The position numbers were made by a program, and so were the translations under genes. Of a stretch of 64,000 bases of DNA, positions 21,673 through 31,917 are shown one piece after another. The notes beneath the pieces are model-generated. The model was not told the origin of the DNA and made no database searches. It worked only from the letters and a program-made list of their open reading frames with translations. The stretch is from the NCBI GenBank assembly GCA_930367215.1, contig OV884060.1:95008151-95072150 (forward strand), given 5' to 3'. The first letter of the stretch is position 1; each line of letters starts with the position of its first letter. Origin of the DNA: Pollenia angustigena (taxonomy: Eukaryota; Arthropoda; Insecta; Diptera; Polleniidae).

Positions 21673-22925
21673 AATGTATGAAGAGTGAGTTGGATTTATT
21701 TGAATATCCTCCAATTCAAACCAGCGTTGTTAAAACCGAAGAAATATGCTACAATCCAATTGCCTCACTAGATAATTCGAGCACAATTGAATTTGTATCA
21801 CTAGGCAATGGTGAAACATATCGAGATCTGAACAGTATTTATCTTCGACTAGTCCGTGAATTAAAAGGAAACGGAGGAGTAGTTAATAACTTACTGCACT
21901 CCTTGTTTAGAAATTGTATTGTACACCTTAACAATAAAAATGTATCACAACCTGACAATAACTATCACTTTAGGGCTTATATCGAAAAATTGTTAAATTA
22001 TGGAAATGATGCTAGATCAACACATCTTGAATCATGTGGCTGGGCTATTGATACAAATAAAATAAATTCATTAGTTAATAAAGAAAATCCTGGTTTAGAC
22101 AAGAGAAAAAAGCTATTTAAGGATGGGAAGAGAGTAGAGCTTTTTGGAAAACTTCATGTTGATGTCTTTAACCAACAAAAATACTTGCTTAATAATGTTG
22201 ATCTAAAGGTAACATTAAATTTGGAAAAACCGGAATTTTACATTTTAGAAGGTGGCGATAAAAATGAATCCTATATTAAAATACATGAAGCTAATTTATA
22301 TATAAACCATCTTACTATTAATCATAATATTCTAATGGCTCATCATAATGTATTACAATCAAGAAATGCTATTTATCCTTATAAAAGAGTAGAAATAAAA
22401 ACGTTTACAATACACCCTGGAAATCACTCATTAACTTTAGATAACGTTATACTAGGACAGTTACCAAATTTTTTAATTTTTGGAATGGTGTCTAATAAAG
22501 CATATACTGGAGAGAAAAAAGAAAATCCATTTAACTTTCAACATTTTAATTTACAAAGATTTAATTTGGTTGTTAATGGAGTACAATTTCCTGCACAACC
22601 AATTGAACTTAACTACAATAACGGAGGAATAATAAGTACTCGTGGTTATCAAACACTATTTCAAGGAACTGGAATTCATCATTTCGATAAAGGTCATCAA
22701 ATAACTAAAGAACTTTTTGATAACGGATATTTTTTACTTGCTTTCGACTTAACACCAGATCATAATAATAATTCCAATTGCGGTAACTTAATTAACCAGG
22801 GAACTATTCGTATTGAAGGGCGTTTTGGAAAACCAATTGTTGAAGCAATAACGTGCTTAGTATACTGTGAATTTGATAGTGTTATAGAAATTGATAGAAC
22901 GCGTAATATTATTCAAACACTATGA
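21657..22925 (+). CDS. Double jelly-roll major capsid protein of the Polinton
   Basis: 422 residues from the ATG at 21657 (MSGFIECMKSELDLF). The opening SELDLFxYPPIQTS, then LNSIYLRLVRELKGNG, NNLLHSLFRNCIVHLNNK, YHFRAYIEKLLNYG and later DNVILGQLPNFLIFGMV are hallmarks of the family long annotated as F54H12.2-like, shown by others to be the hexon-type capsid protein of Polintons. Length is slightly short of the usual 450-600. The frame has no breaks although polymerase and integrase are broken. Its stop overlaps the protease ATG (ATGA at 22922-22925). Confidence 0.85.
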   Translation: MSGFIECMKSELDLFEYPPIQTSVVKTEEICYNPIASLDNSSTIEFVSLGNGETYRDLNSIYLRLVRELKGNGGVVNNLLHSLFRNCIVHLNNKNVSQPDNNYHFRAYIEKLLNYGNDARSTHLESCGWAIDTNKINSLVNKENPGLDKRKKLFKDGKRVELFGKLHVDVFNQQKYLLNNVDLKVTLNLEKPEFYILEGGDKNESYIKIHEANLYINHLTINHNILMAHHNVLQSRNAIYPYKRVEIKTFTIHPGNHSLTLDNVILGQLPNFLIFGMVSNKAYTGEKKENPFNFQHFNLQRFNLVVNGVQFPAQPIELNYNNGGIISTRGYQTLFQGTGIHHFDKGHQITKELFDNGYFLLAFDLTPDHNNNSNCGNLINQGTIRIEGRFGKPIVEAITCLVYCEFDSVIEIDRTRNIIQTL

Positions 22926-23380
22926 ATTTAATTAATATTAAAAATACTTTGAACTCCAATAATATAACCAAATATAAATTTAAAGGTGTATTTGCATGTA
23001 ATAATTTGCCAACACATCCAGTTTTAAAACCGTCATTTTACGTTGCTAACACTGATCCATCACATAAGCCTGGAGAGCATTGGGTTGCTTTTTATTTTCC
23101 TAAAAACAAACCTGCTGAGTACTTTTGTTCTGCTGGCCAATCTCCAAATAAATACTTTAGATTATTTTTAGATAAAAATTGTGAAACTTTTCTTTATAAT
23201 AGTCTTCGAATTCAGAGTGAAACTTCAATTTTATGTGGAGTTTATTGTTGTGTATTTATTTATTTAAGATCTAAAAATATGAGTTTCAAACTAATTTTAA
23301 AATTATTTAATTATTTTAATTTATATTACAATGATATATTAGTTGTAAGTTTATTTAAGTATATTTTTAAGAATTTTTAA
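22922..23380 (+). CDS. PRO: Adenain-type cysteine protease of the Polinton, altered acid position
   Basis: 152 residues. The family processes capsid precursors. The expected histidine is H53 (GEHWVAFYF), the oxyanion glutamine Q98 and the nucleophile C105 (ILCGVYCC), with the same 7-residue Q-to-C spacing as adenovirus protease. At the place where the family has Asp/Glu (usually FDS or FDP) this copy reads FCS, with C69. The nearby E66 might substitute, or the enzyme may be inactive. The C-terminal 40 residues are rich in Phe/Leu/Asn and look degraded or divergent. Translationally coupled to the capsid gene by an ATGA overlap. Confidence 0.8.
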   Translation: MNLINIKNTLNSNNITKYKFKGVFACNNLPTHPVLKPSFYVANTDPSHKPGEHWVAFYFPKNKPAEYFCSAGQSPNKYFRLFLDKNCETFLYNSLRIQSETSILCGVYCCVFIYLRSKNMSFKLILKLFNYFNLYYNDILVVSLFKYIFKNF

Positions 23381-23445
23381 GAATATAATAAAAGATAAAA
23401 AATAAGAAAAGAAACACATTTTTTTTTTTTTATATTTGCTCTTTA

Positions 23446-23736
23446 TTAATTTTTAAATATAACCTTATAACTATTTATTAAATTGACTACATTTATTTTT
23501 CTGAGGTAGTATACCGTACACCTGCACGGATATGGACCCTCTTTACAATTGTTGTTATGCCATGGACAGCATTCAAAATGAGGCACGTTTAGTCCTTCAT
23601 CGTAGTCATCTACACCGTACTCCTCATTTTCCTCTAACATTGTAACAAAATGGTATATGCACTCCCTGTGCTCAAACATCAGAACATTTTCAAAGTCTTG
23701 TAAAAAATTATGTACATATTCTTTTAAGTAAGACAT
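23446..23736 (-). CDS. Small Cys-rich protein of unknown function
   Basis: 96 residues starting at the ATG at 23736. The N-terminal half is helical and acidic (MLEENEEYGVDDYDEG). The second half has a Cys/His cluster, HFECCPWHNNNCKEGPYPCR then C, with six Cys and two His in about 24 residues, which could bind zinc or be disulphide-bonded. It converges on the protease gene and lies just inside the right TIR. I do not recognise it in the standard Polinton gene set; it may be an accessory gene. The frame is open, and a TATATATA-like stretch lies about 100 bases upstream (23833-23848). Confidence 0.5.
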   Translation of the reverse strand: MSYLKEYVHNFLQDFENVLMFEHRECIYHFVTMLEENEEYGVDDYDEGLNVPHFECCPWHNNNCKEGPYPCRCTVYYLRKINVVNLINSYKVIFKN

Positions 23737-24294
23737 TTTAGTTCTGATTTGTTTGGATTCTCTAATTTGAATGTTTCTCGTTTCAAAATTTTAAGATATA
23801 AGTGTGATATATCAGAAGAATTTAAACATCAGTATATATGTATATATCGTATGTAGCCAAATCTATTTGTAAATGCATTATTACGTTTAAAAAAGTTCAT
23901 TAATTCATGGCTTAATTTGAAGCCAACTTTCAAGGTTAATTCTTAAACTTAAAAACTGCTACGATTGCATTTTTTCACTTATGAAAAGTTTATTAACTCA
24001 TAATTTAATATGAAGCAAACATTCAAGGTTAATGTTTAAACTTTAAAAATGCATACGATTGCACTTTTTATCATAACGAAAAGTTTATTGACTTTTAATT
24101 TCCACAATAACAATTGTATATTTACTTTTTACCAGAATGTTCTTAAAAGTTCAATAATCATAGATCAGTTTTCAAAATATGCTTTGATTAACTTTAAATA
24201 TGTATACCAAAATAAAAAAAGTTTATAAGTAAATAAATATATGTTTTACGAGGTATTTTCAAAAGATTTTTTAATATTTTTATTTAATTAAAAA

Positions 24295-24540
24295 ATGGAA
24301 AGCGTTAAAATCAGTTGCGAGTTTTGCAAACATTTAACGTTTGCAAACAAATATAACAAAAAAAGGCACTTTATGCGAGTGCATAATTTTAGTGCTAAGA
24401 AATCCAAATTTCAAAATCCAAATCCCGCAGAGATGAACATAAAGGAAGAGATCCTCGACAACGCGAAGGAGGAGATTCCCGACATCATAAAAAAATTTTT
24501 GGAGGACGACGATTCTTATTTCTTGGAAATTAAATTTTAA
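24295..24540 (+). CDS. Single C2H2 zinc-finger protein, right TIR copy
   Basis: 81 residues, identical to the left TIR copy at 12577-12822 except for two substitutions in the acidic tail (EEILD for EEIPD, DIIKK for DFIKK). The finger residues are unchanged. Both copies remaining open, while replication genes are broken, suggests either recent insertion or a retained role. Confidence 0.65.
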   Translation: MESVKISCEFCKHLTFANKYNKKRHFMRVHNFSAKKSKFQNPNPAEMNIKEEILDNAKEEIPDIIKKFLEDDDSYFLEIKF

Positions 24541-24646
24541 ATTTTTTATGTAAAATTATTTTAAATAAAAGGAATAAAAATTAAAAAAAAAAATCTTGTT
24601 TTTCTTTTATTATATTTATCTTTATTGTAAGGATTTTTTTCAGAGT

Positions 24647-25016
24647 TTAGGTATAATTTAAATCGAATATTGCAGGTCCATTTGGTAATTGACGCCCCTT
24701 GTAAATAATTGTCCAAACTTTATCATTCATTTGAGTTAAGTATGGATCCTCCTTATTTAAAAATTTTGTCATTCTATTGGGGAGATAAAACCATTTATTG
24801 TCGTCTAAATTGGCAATGACTTTTATACCATATTGTGTTTCTTTCCATTCAAATTCACAATTTTCAAAGATTGGTTTAAAGGTATATCATCTTTTCTAAT
24901 ATACTCAGGCTTAATACCTTGGGCAATATTCACAATTTTTTTATACATCTGAAAACAAACAAAAAAACATAATAAATAATTAAATATACCTTTATTATGT
25001 TCGAAATGCTTACCAT
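24647..25016 (-). pseudogene. Right TIR copy of the small spliced gene (frameshifted)
   Basis: Mirror copy of 12101-12471. The exon-1 ATG (about 25014-25016), the intron borders and most of exon 2 are preserved. One base is missing in exon 2 near 24862, where the left copy has four T and this copy has three, and this shifts the frame. Substitutions elsewhere include FLNKED preserved but MTKF for MIKF. Confidence 0.75.
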
Positions 25017-25468
25017 TTTTATTAAGTTTCCTTTAAAGTGACAATTATAATAATGATGTGGAATACACTCCCTAAGCCTTTTTATATTAATGGCAAACTT
25101 TCAAATTGAGTGAATCTCTATACTTACATGTGCTGCATATTCTAAATATTTTACACATTACTCTATCTTATTTTAAAATACTCAAACAATTTATTTGTAC
25201 GCATTTTTAAATTTCTCTTCATTGAAGAAAATATAATCAACTTTATATAATTCTCTTTTTTTATTTAAAATTACTCAAAATTTTTTTTTATTTTGTTTAT
25301 TTTTAAAATTCCTCCTTATGGAAAAATCCATTGGAGCAAAAAAAAAAAAAAAAAAAGTTGAAAAATGTATCTAGAATATCTAAGTTTAAAGTAACATTTC
25401 AATTTAAAAATTCCTCCCTATGAGAAGAAAAAATTCCTCCTTATGGGAAAACACGTAGGGAGGAAATT

Positions 25469-27426
25469 TTTTTTTTTTTTTTTTTTTTAATAATAATTTA
25501 TTTTTATTATTGAATCTTTCTTATCGAAATTTACAATATGTATTCAAATCTTAATTCTACTTGTTGTTTATTAGTTGTTACCTGTGTAACCACTAACTGC
25601 TGTATTCAAATTTTTAAGACTGTCTTCTAGTAAGGCTCAAAGTATCGGTTCTTTTTAGCCTCTGGTGACCTTCGAACTGAAGCAAACCCCGAGCGAGGTA
25701 GTTAGGGTGAACCATTAGTTTATCGATGTAGCTTATTGAATATTTTTTAATTTCCTCCTGGATAGTGGGGACGTTGAGATCTCTGTGGATAATATCATTA
25801 CGTATATACCATGGGGCGCAGACAATTTGTCGTAATATTCTAGACTGTCTTCTTTGAAGCTTTTGGATGTTAGATGCGCATGCAGTACCCCATAATTGGA
25901 TGCCATATGTCCATATTGGTTTTATGATGGACTTGTATAGAAGAACTTTGTTGTCTAAAGACAAGTTTGAGTTTCTACCGAGAAGCCAATGTAGTTGAGC
26001 TGCTTTAAGTTTCATAGCCGTTATTTTCGCTTCGATATGACGAGACCAGGTCAAACGTCTATCTATATGAACTCCCAAGTACTTTACATGGTTTTCTACC
26101 GGAACAGTGATGTTATTTATTTTTACTGCTGGGCACGTTTGTCTTCTGAGCGTGAAAGTTAAGTGAGCACATTTAGCCGGGTTAACCTTTATTCTCCATT
26201 TTTCTAGCCATGCCTCTAGTTCATTGATGTGGGACTGCAGATTTTGCGATGCGACTTTTGGGTCATGGTTAACGCTAATAAATGCTGTGTCGTCTGCAAA
26301 TGTAGAGGTATGCGTGCTCAGGTTTGTTGGCATATCCGCTGTGTATATTATATATAGAAGCGGTCCTAATATGCTGCCTTGGGGGACACCAGCAGTAATT
26401 TTCTTGAGGGGGGAGTATTTATCTTGCGACCTTACTATGAATGTTCTGCCTGTTAGATAGCTCTCCAGAAGCTTGTGAGTGTTTTGAGGAAGCATTCGTG
26501 TTATTTTGATGAGTAGCCCATCATGCCAAACTTTGTCAAATGCTTGGGAAATGTCTATAAACAGGGCTGAGCAGTATTGCTTTTTCTCAAACTCCCATCT
26601 AATAAGGGTGACAATTCTATGCACTTGTTCTCTTGTACCATGTTTCGCACTGAATCCGAACTGGTGATCCGGGATGATGTCGTGTTCATTTAGATGAGGA
26701 GTTATACTTAAAACGAATATTTTTTCGAAAAGCTTCGATTGGTAGGTTTCTTATCATTGACCCTGTGATGCGGTCAGGTCCGGGAGATTTTCTAATATTC
26801 ACTTTTTCTATTGCAGATTTTACTTGAGTTATGTTAAATTTTAATGGATGGTTTACCTTATCAGGAATGATTGGACGACAGGAACAAGTATGTGCATCAT
26901 GTGGCGTGAAAACTTTCTCAAGGTGGCCCGCGAAAGCGTTTAATTTTTCATGTGTGTTTTTGGCCGAAGTGCGGTTTTCCAGTCTTAATGGAGATTCTTG
27001 GGTTGTAGGGCATTTCATATGCCGTACAGCCTTCCATAAGCTATAATTGGAGTTTTTTGTGGCGTCTAGGCTGTTTAGATAGCCTTCTATTGCAGTCTCG
27101 TGGTTCTGTCTCAATTTGTTGCGAAGAGTGGTCAGGCATAATTGTAGTTGGGCCTTAGTGGTTGGGGAACGACTGTTTTGCCATTGTCTTCTTAACTTCC
27201 TTTTTTCTCTGATAAGGGTCTCTATATCCGTCGATATATTGTAAGGAGCACGTTTAATTGTCCGCTTGATTGGGGTTGCATTTCTTGCTGCAGTATCCAA
27301 GACTTCTGTAAATCGGTCGACAGCTATTTTGATGTCAGATGAATTTTTTAGGGGAATGCACTGTGATAGGTGAGAGCTCACATGCATTTTATACTTTAAC
27401 CAATTTGTGTTTTTGTTTGGATAGGA
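25469..27426 (-). mobile_element. 5'-truncated, internally deleted Jockey-clade LINE
   Basis: A poly-A tail (T-run at 25469-25490) and RT sequence are on the minus strand. The segment 27387-26686 encodes the region between endonuclease and reverse transcriptase, plus the RT start (RKSPGPDRITGSMIRNLP). About 60 codons of the RT fingers are then missing, with a frame change near 26720. The frame 26624-25614 continues with FIDISQAFDKVWHDG, GVPQGSILGPLLY, FADDTAF and the C-terminal region. It matches the copy at the window's right end up to 27426, where it is 5'-truncated. It cannot move by itself. Confidence 0.85.
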
Positions 27427-28215
27427 AATAGTTATAATTTAATAGTTAACATATTAAAACTAAGGTAGCCAAAAAATTAGGTCAAAGTATTGGTAATTGT
27501 GTTTGTACCATGTTAAAAACAACTTTTTTTTAAATTCAGAAAAAAGCGTTTTTTTTAATATTTAATCCGAAAGAATTTATCATTGCACAAAAACTATCAG
27601 CGATAATGACCTGCTAGCAGGGCTGGGCAGTATTTGAAATACATGTATTTGAAATACGTATTTATAATACAAATACGTATTTTGTATTTGTATTTTAAAT
27701 ACATGACGTGCAAGTATTTTGTATTTTAAATACATACAATAAATATAAGTAGTTTGTATTTTAAATACATAAAAAATGGGAGTATTTTGTATTTTAAAAA
27801 CACAGTTTACAAAATACATTCTGTCAGTTTATTGATGGTTGATTGCATTTTAATCTACCAAAAACTAGAATCGCTAAAAAACGTAACTATACAAATTCTA
27901 AGAGTTGTCAATTCAATGTTACAAGCCGAATTTATTTTTCAGGTGGTACTGTTACGACAACAAGTTTAACAATAAAAACAAAAACATGGTTCTTTTTGCA
28001 TTAGGAGATTAGTTGTCAACATAAGAGCGAACAATTTTCAACGTATGTACGAGCAAGAATAGTGTGAGCCTGTGTTAGTAACACCACCTGTGAAGTGAAT
28101 ACATCTTAGTTTTGACATTATTATTTTTTCTAAGTTCCGTTATTTTTATGGAACATTTAGTTGGGAGTTTTTTAAGCAAATTCATTTTTGTATGTAATCA
28201 CATTTAAATTTTGCA

Positions 28216-30521
28216 ATGGATGAAGAATTTCCATCAACATCTGTAGACGCTATGCAGAATGATGTGTGCGATGAAGATAATGATATAACTAATATAAAAT
28301 ATCCACTAATTTTAAGTGACGGAAAGTATTTTAAAGTGAATTCACATAAAGTGATCAGTGAGGGTAAAAGAAGTGATAAAGATAAAATTCAGGCGTCTTG
28401 TGTTGAATGCAAAGCCGTTATCAAAGGAAGCCTAAAGGCGACGAGCAATTTCAGACTTCATTTAAAGGTAAGATATAATCAAATACAGTGCCAAGATTAT
28501 TATTAATTCCTGTAATTTACATTAAGAGAAAGCATCCTCATATTTTAAGTGAGTATGAAAGCAGCAAATTACATCAACAAATCCGTGGTAAAAGAACAAA
28601 CCCGACTTTAATTGATGAAAACAAACTGAAACAAACTTAACTAAACTTTAAAGCGTATGAAACCTTTAAGTACAGTTGATGATCCCAATTTCGTAAAAAT
28701 TTTTGATAACCTTCCACAAAAGTTAACTATACACCAATACCCCGGTTTGCGTCGGTAATTGGGACCGTGAAAACTCGACGCAAACCGAAGCACGATTTGC
28801 CAATTTTTTGTATTGATTCATAATTTTGGCTGAAAAAAAATTTTGATTTGATAAACTTTAAAACGGATACTTTTATTTTAGATCTTGAAATAAAGTTAAG
28901 AGTTTCTTTTGAATAACCTTTTGTTTTAAGGGCTTTCATCGCTGATTTTGAACATCAACCTAAATAGTAAGAAGAGGCTCCATTTTTTCTCATTTTTGTA
29001 ACCTGTTTATGTTGTAACGATGTTCTTGTTTCAAAAAATTTCTTAATTTTATCAGCGTCACTGGATTATAGATGTATTTTATTGTAGAAGGGGCTAGTGC
29101 AAGGTTTCTTTCAATGTCAACAGCCTTTACCCCTGATTTAAAACACGTCAAAATTTTTAGTTTTTGTTCTAAGCTTATTTGATTTTTTTTGGCTCGTTGC
29201 TGCAAAATAACTTTACTTCAGCAAATATAATTTGAAACCAGTTGCAATCAGCAGACAACCTTCACTTAAATATTTGCATTAGACTTCAACGGGAAATCCC
29301 CTTTTTCTGTTTAAGCTTTGTACAAGAATATTAGCGATGCAAATCAAGCACAAGCGACGCAACTTCGAAGCCATGCGACGCAAAGTGAAACACAAACGAC
29401 GCAACTTCGAAATCACAGAAATTTTAAAATGACGCAACTTCGAAACGCCGCAAACCAGCAAATACATCAGATGATGAAACTAGACAGCCACATTTGCCCA
29501 GACACATCAGATGTGCCAGCCACACATTAAGTCTTTTGGCCACTACAGATATGAATAATCATATAAAAAACTCACAAGCTAGCAGAATTCATTATTCGGC
29601 AGTTGGTAAGTGTACTTTATTATGGAATATGTCTAGAAGGCCCAAATCGGCAGAAATCATAAAAGATTGCCTTGGTCATCAATTAATATATCCTTGCCCC
29701 ACAAGATGGAACTCTCTGTATGATTCTATAGCACAACTTATGAAAAGTAAGTCCAAATTAAATGAATTATTTGGTAAGTTAAGTAAGGTGAGCACTTTCG
29801 CGGCTATAGAACTAGAATATTTAGAGGAATTCATTGTAGTTTTGAAATCTATTGCCACTGCTTTAGATTGCCTTCAGGGTAACAACTGTTATTACTGAAA
29901 ACTTTTGCCGACTTTAATGTCTGTTAGAACAAGATTAAATTGGTTGAATGGAAACAATTTAAGACATTTAAGTCCTATTATACCACTACTAAAAGAGAGC
30001 TTGGAAAAAGATTCGATAAGTTTTTTAAACCATCACTGGAAATAAATAGAGCTATTTTGGCCTCCTGTTATCATCCTGGTTATAAGATGCGTTGGCTGCC
30101 AGAAAACATCACTACAAAAGAAAGGCAAAGAATCCAAAATCTTGCAATTTATACTCTGGAAGAAAATTACAAAAAACTTAAAAAGACACCTGGAAATATC
30201 AGAAGTAGAAGCACCAGTAAAGAAGACGATGATTTTGTTGTTTTCGTAGATAGGGATGATGGTGAATCTAGGACATCAAATTTGGAGTTGAAATTTGTCA
30301 GTTTCCTCAGTGACAAGAGCAAAGACATTATCACTCTTGACAGCTATCCAAATATAAAAAGAGTATTCATAGAATTTAATACAAGTTTGTGCTCATCAGG
30401 ACCTGTAGAAAGATTATTTTCTTCAGCAGGTTTTATTTATTCTCCAACAAGAAACTCTTTGTCAGATGCTACATTAAAAAATCTGGTATTTATGAAAGGA
30501 AACAATTGTTTTGTGAATTAG
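28216..30521 (+). pseudogene. hAT transposase (BED finger and dimerisation domain, centre lost)
   Basis: Exon 1 (28216 to about 28468) starts MDEEFPSTSVDAM and carries a BED zinc finger (CVECKAVIKG...NFRLHLK). A short GT...AAG intron of about 55 bases leads to RKHPHILSEYE. A further segment reads MKPLSTVDDPNFVKIF in another frame (about 28658-28706). The sequence is then cut by a pogo-like element at about 28738-29460. It resumes with LPRHIRCASHTLSLLATTD, CPTRWNSLYDS and YHPGYKMRWLP, and ends in the hAT dimerisation domain (SSGPVERLFSSAGFIYSPTR). Much of the central catalytic core is absent. A stop and frame change also lie near 29898-29940. Confidence 0.8.
28738..29460 (-). mobile_element. 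pogo/Tigger-like fragment nested in the hAT
   Basis: A minus-strand frame (29205-28990) encodes a CENP-B/pogo helix-turn-helix (SLEQKLKILTCFKSGVKAVD followed by IERNLALAPSTIKYIY). Below it, in several frames, is a decayed second helix-turn-helix region (VQNQR ... TLFQDLK). CGGTTTGCGTCGG at the left faces CGCCGCAAACC at the right. The motif GACGCAACTTCGAA is repeated three times at about 29355-29445. The catalytic domain is missing. Confidence 0.55.
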
Positions 30522-31316
30522 TTTTACCTAATGTATTTTTTGGTTTAAATAAAAATATTGTATTTCGTATTTTAAATATATGCATGTACATGATGTGGAA
30601 GTATTTTGCATGTTGTATTTGAAATACGTACAATAAATGGAAGTATTTTGTATTTTAAATACATACAGGATGTGTAAGTATTTTGTATATTGTATTTTAA
30701 ATACATAACCTGAAAGTATTTTGTATTTTAAATACATGGCCAGCAAGTATTTTGTATTTTAAATACCGCAAACCATGTATTTTGCCCAACACTGCCTGCT
30801 AGCTTTATTGCTAGGTTGGTAGTCTTGTTATCTTTAAAAAGGTAATATTTGCGACTGTTGTGCTATTTATATTTGAGATGTTAGGACATATTTTCTAAAC
30901 TACTATATTTTTGTCAAATCTCAACTTTAGTAGAATAGAACTTTTGCGGATCAAAAATGATTAAGAAGGTAAAACCACTGATAGAAAGGAGAAAGTGTTT
31001 TCTTTAACCCTGAGTATACTCTTGTACTTTAGTAGAGTAGATTTTTTGCGGATCAAAAGGGATTAATAAGGTAATTTTAATGAAATTACAAAAAAAAATT
31101 TTTTCTTTGAAATTGTTTTTTTACAATTTTTTTTATTCCGCAAAAATGTTTGCAGAAGTAACAGAAATCATGTGCTATTGCCTTCAAACAAAATTTTATG
31201 ATGTAGGGAAAATTGATCGTGATCGAACATAATTCAGGTAGTACATATTACTGTTACACAATCAGAAAAACGTATAGCTACCCTGATTCATCCATATCCG
31301 TTACACTACGTTCACA

Positions 31317-31823
31317 CTAGCGTATTTTAAAGTAGAATAAAGATCTTATTTCTTCATTGTACGCAAGTACTTCTAGGATTATTTTAAATCTAAAAATGAG
31401 GTTAAAATCAACACCTGTTATTTCAGATGCTGTTTCTGGATCTGAACAGAATCTTCTTGGGGTATTGCCATCATTTTTATTGCCTAACCCTTGTTTCGGC
31501 TGATCTATAATCAACCCAAATTTGCGATATTCATCTTGAACATGTTTTCTATTTTAACTTCTTAACTCCTTGTTGGTTTCGTTGTTTCTTATTGATCCTA
31601 AAGATCCGAAATCGAAATCATAACTGATTTTAATTTTGTGTTCCATAAGGCGTATTCTTGTATGTAGTGGTGATAATCCAAATTCACATGCATCAGTATT
31701 ATCTAATAATTTTGTCGGGACTTGGTTAAACTGGCTTGATATTGCATGGGATATGATGAAGCTGCATGCAGACTTCGTGTTAGTCAAAGCCTGGCCTACT
31801 TTTCCATCTATCATAGTTAGCAC
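31317..31823 (-). pseudogene. Fragments of an unclassified transposase-like protein
   Basis: Two minus-strand pieces in different frames belong to one protein: 31823-31554 (MLTMIDGKVGQALTNTKSAC, GLSPLHTRIRLME) and 31514-31317 (QPKQGLGNKNDGNTPRRF, SEITGVDFNLIFRFKIILEV). I know the pattern DGKVxxALT...GLSPLHxxIR...GxxNDGNTxRRF from repetitive uncharacterised proteins in animal genomes. It recurs at 36990-37960 in this window. It is the only protein remnant between the long inverted arms, which suggests it is the transposase of that family; this is inference. No catalytic triad can be defined from these pieces. Confidence 0.5.
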
Positions 31824-31917
31824 TAATTGGTAGCTAACTTCAATTTGCTGCCCATCTAAATCTAACTGTAATGGCTGTAGTATTGCAATTTGGGCCTTGA
31901 TATCACTAACTTTGGGT

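Larger units (their letters stand above)
11608..25468. mobile_element. Polinton/Maverick element (virus-like DNA transposon)
   Basis: This is a self-synthesising, virus-like DNA transposon recognised by its gene set: family B DNA polymerase, retrovirus-type integrase, A32-like ATPase, adenain-type protease, double jelly-roll major capsid protein and penton-like minor capsid protein. TIRs of about 1.6 kb flank it. The extreme ends carry short tandem copies of TCCTCCCTACGTG followed by CCCATAAGGAGGAATTTTT; the left end has one more copy than the right, so its outer limit lies between 11608 and 11652. The expected 6-bp target duplication cannot be read because LINE sequence abuts both ends. A 1-kb foreign repeat block sits behind the left TIR. 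Several genes are broken, so the copy is not autonomous. Confidence 0.9.
23884..25468 (-). repeat. Polinton right terminal inverted repeat
   Basis: Inverted counterpart of 11652-13235. It ends CACGTAGGGAGGAAA at 25468, immediately followed by the poly-T tail of a LINE. It includes copies of both TIR genes and the same TATA arrangement. Point differences and one-base indels distinguish it from the left copy. Confidence 0.85.
27618..30794 (+). mobile_element. hAT transposon with 8-bp target duplication CCTGCTAG
   Basis: CCTGCTAG is repeated exactly at 27610-27617 and 30795-30802. The ends are CAGGGCTGGGCAGTATTTG at the left and TTTGCCCAACACTG at the right. Multiple copies of GTATTTTAAATACAT fill both subterminal regions (27630-27810 and 30545-30775), presumably transposase sites. 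It carries a broken BED-finger hAT transposase and a nested pogo-like fragment. The target is the left arm of the foldback-like element; the right arm preserves the uninterrupted site. Confidence 0.9.
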
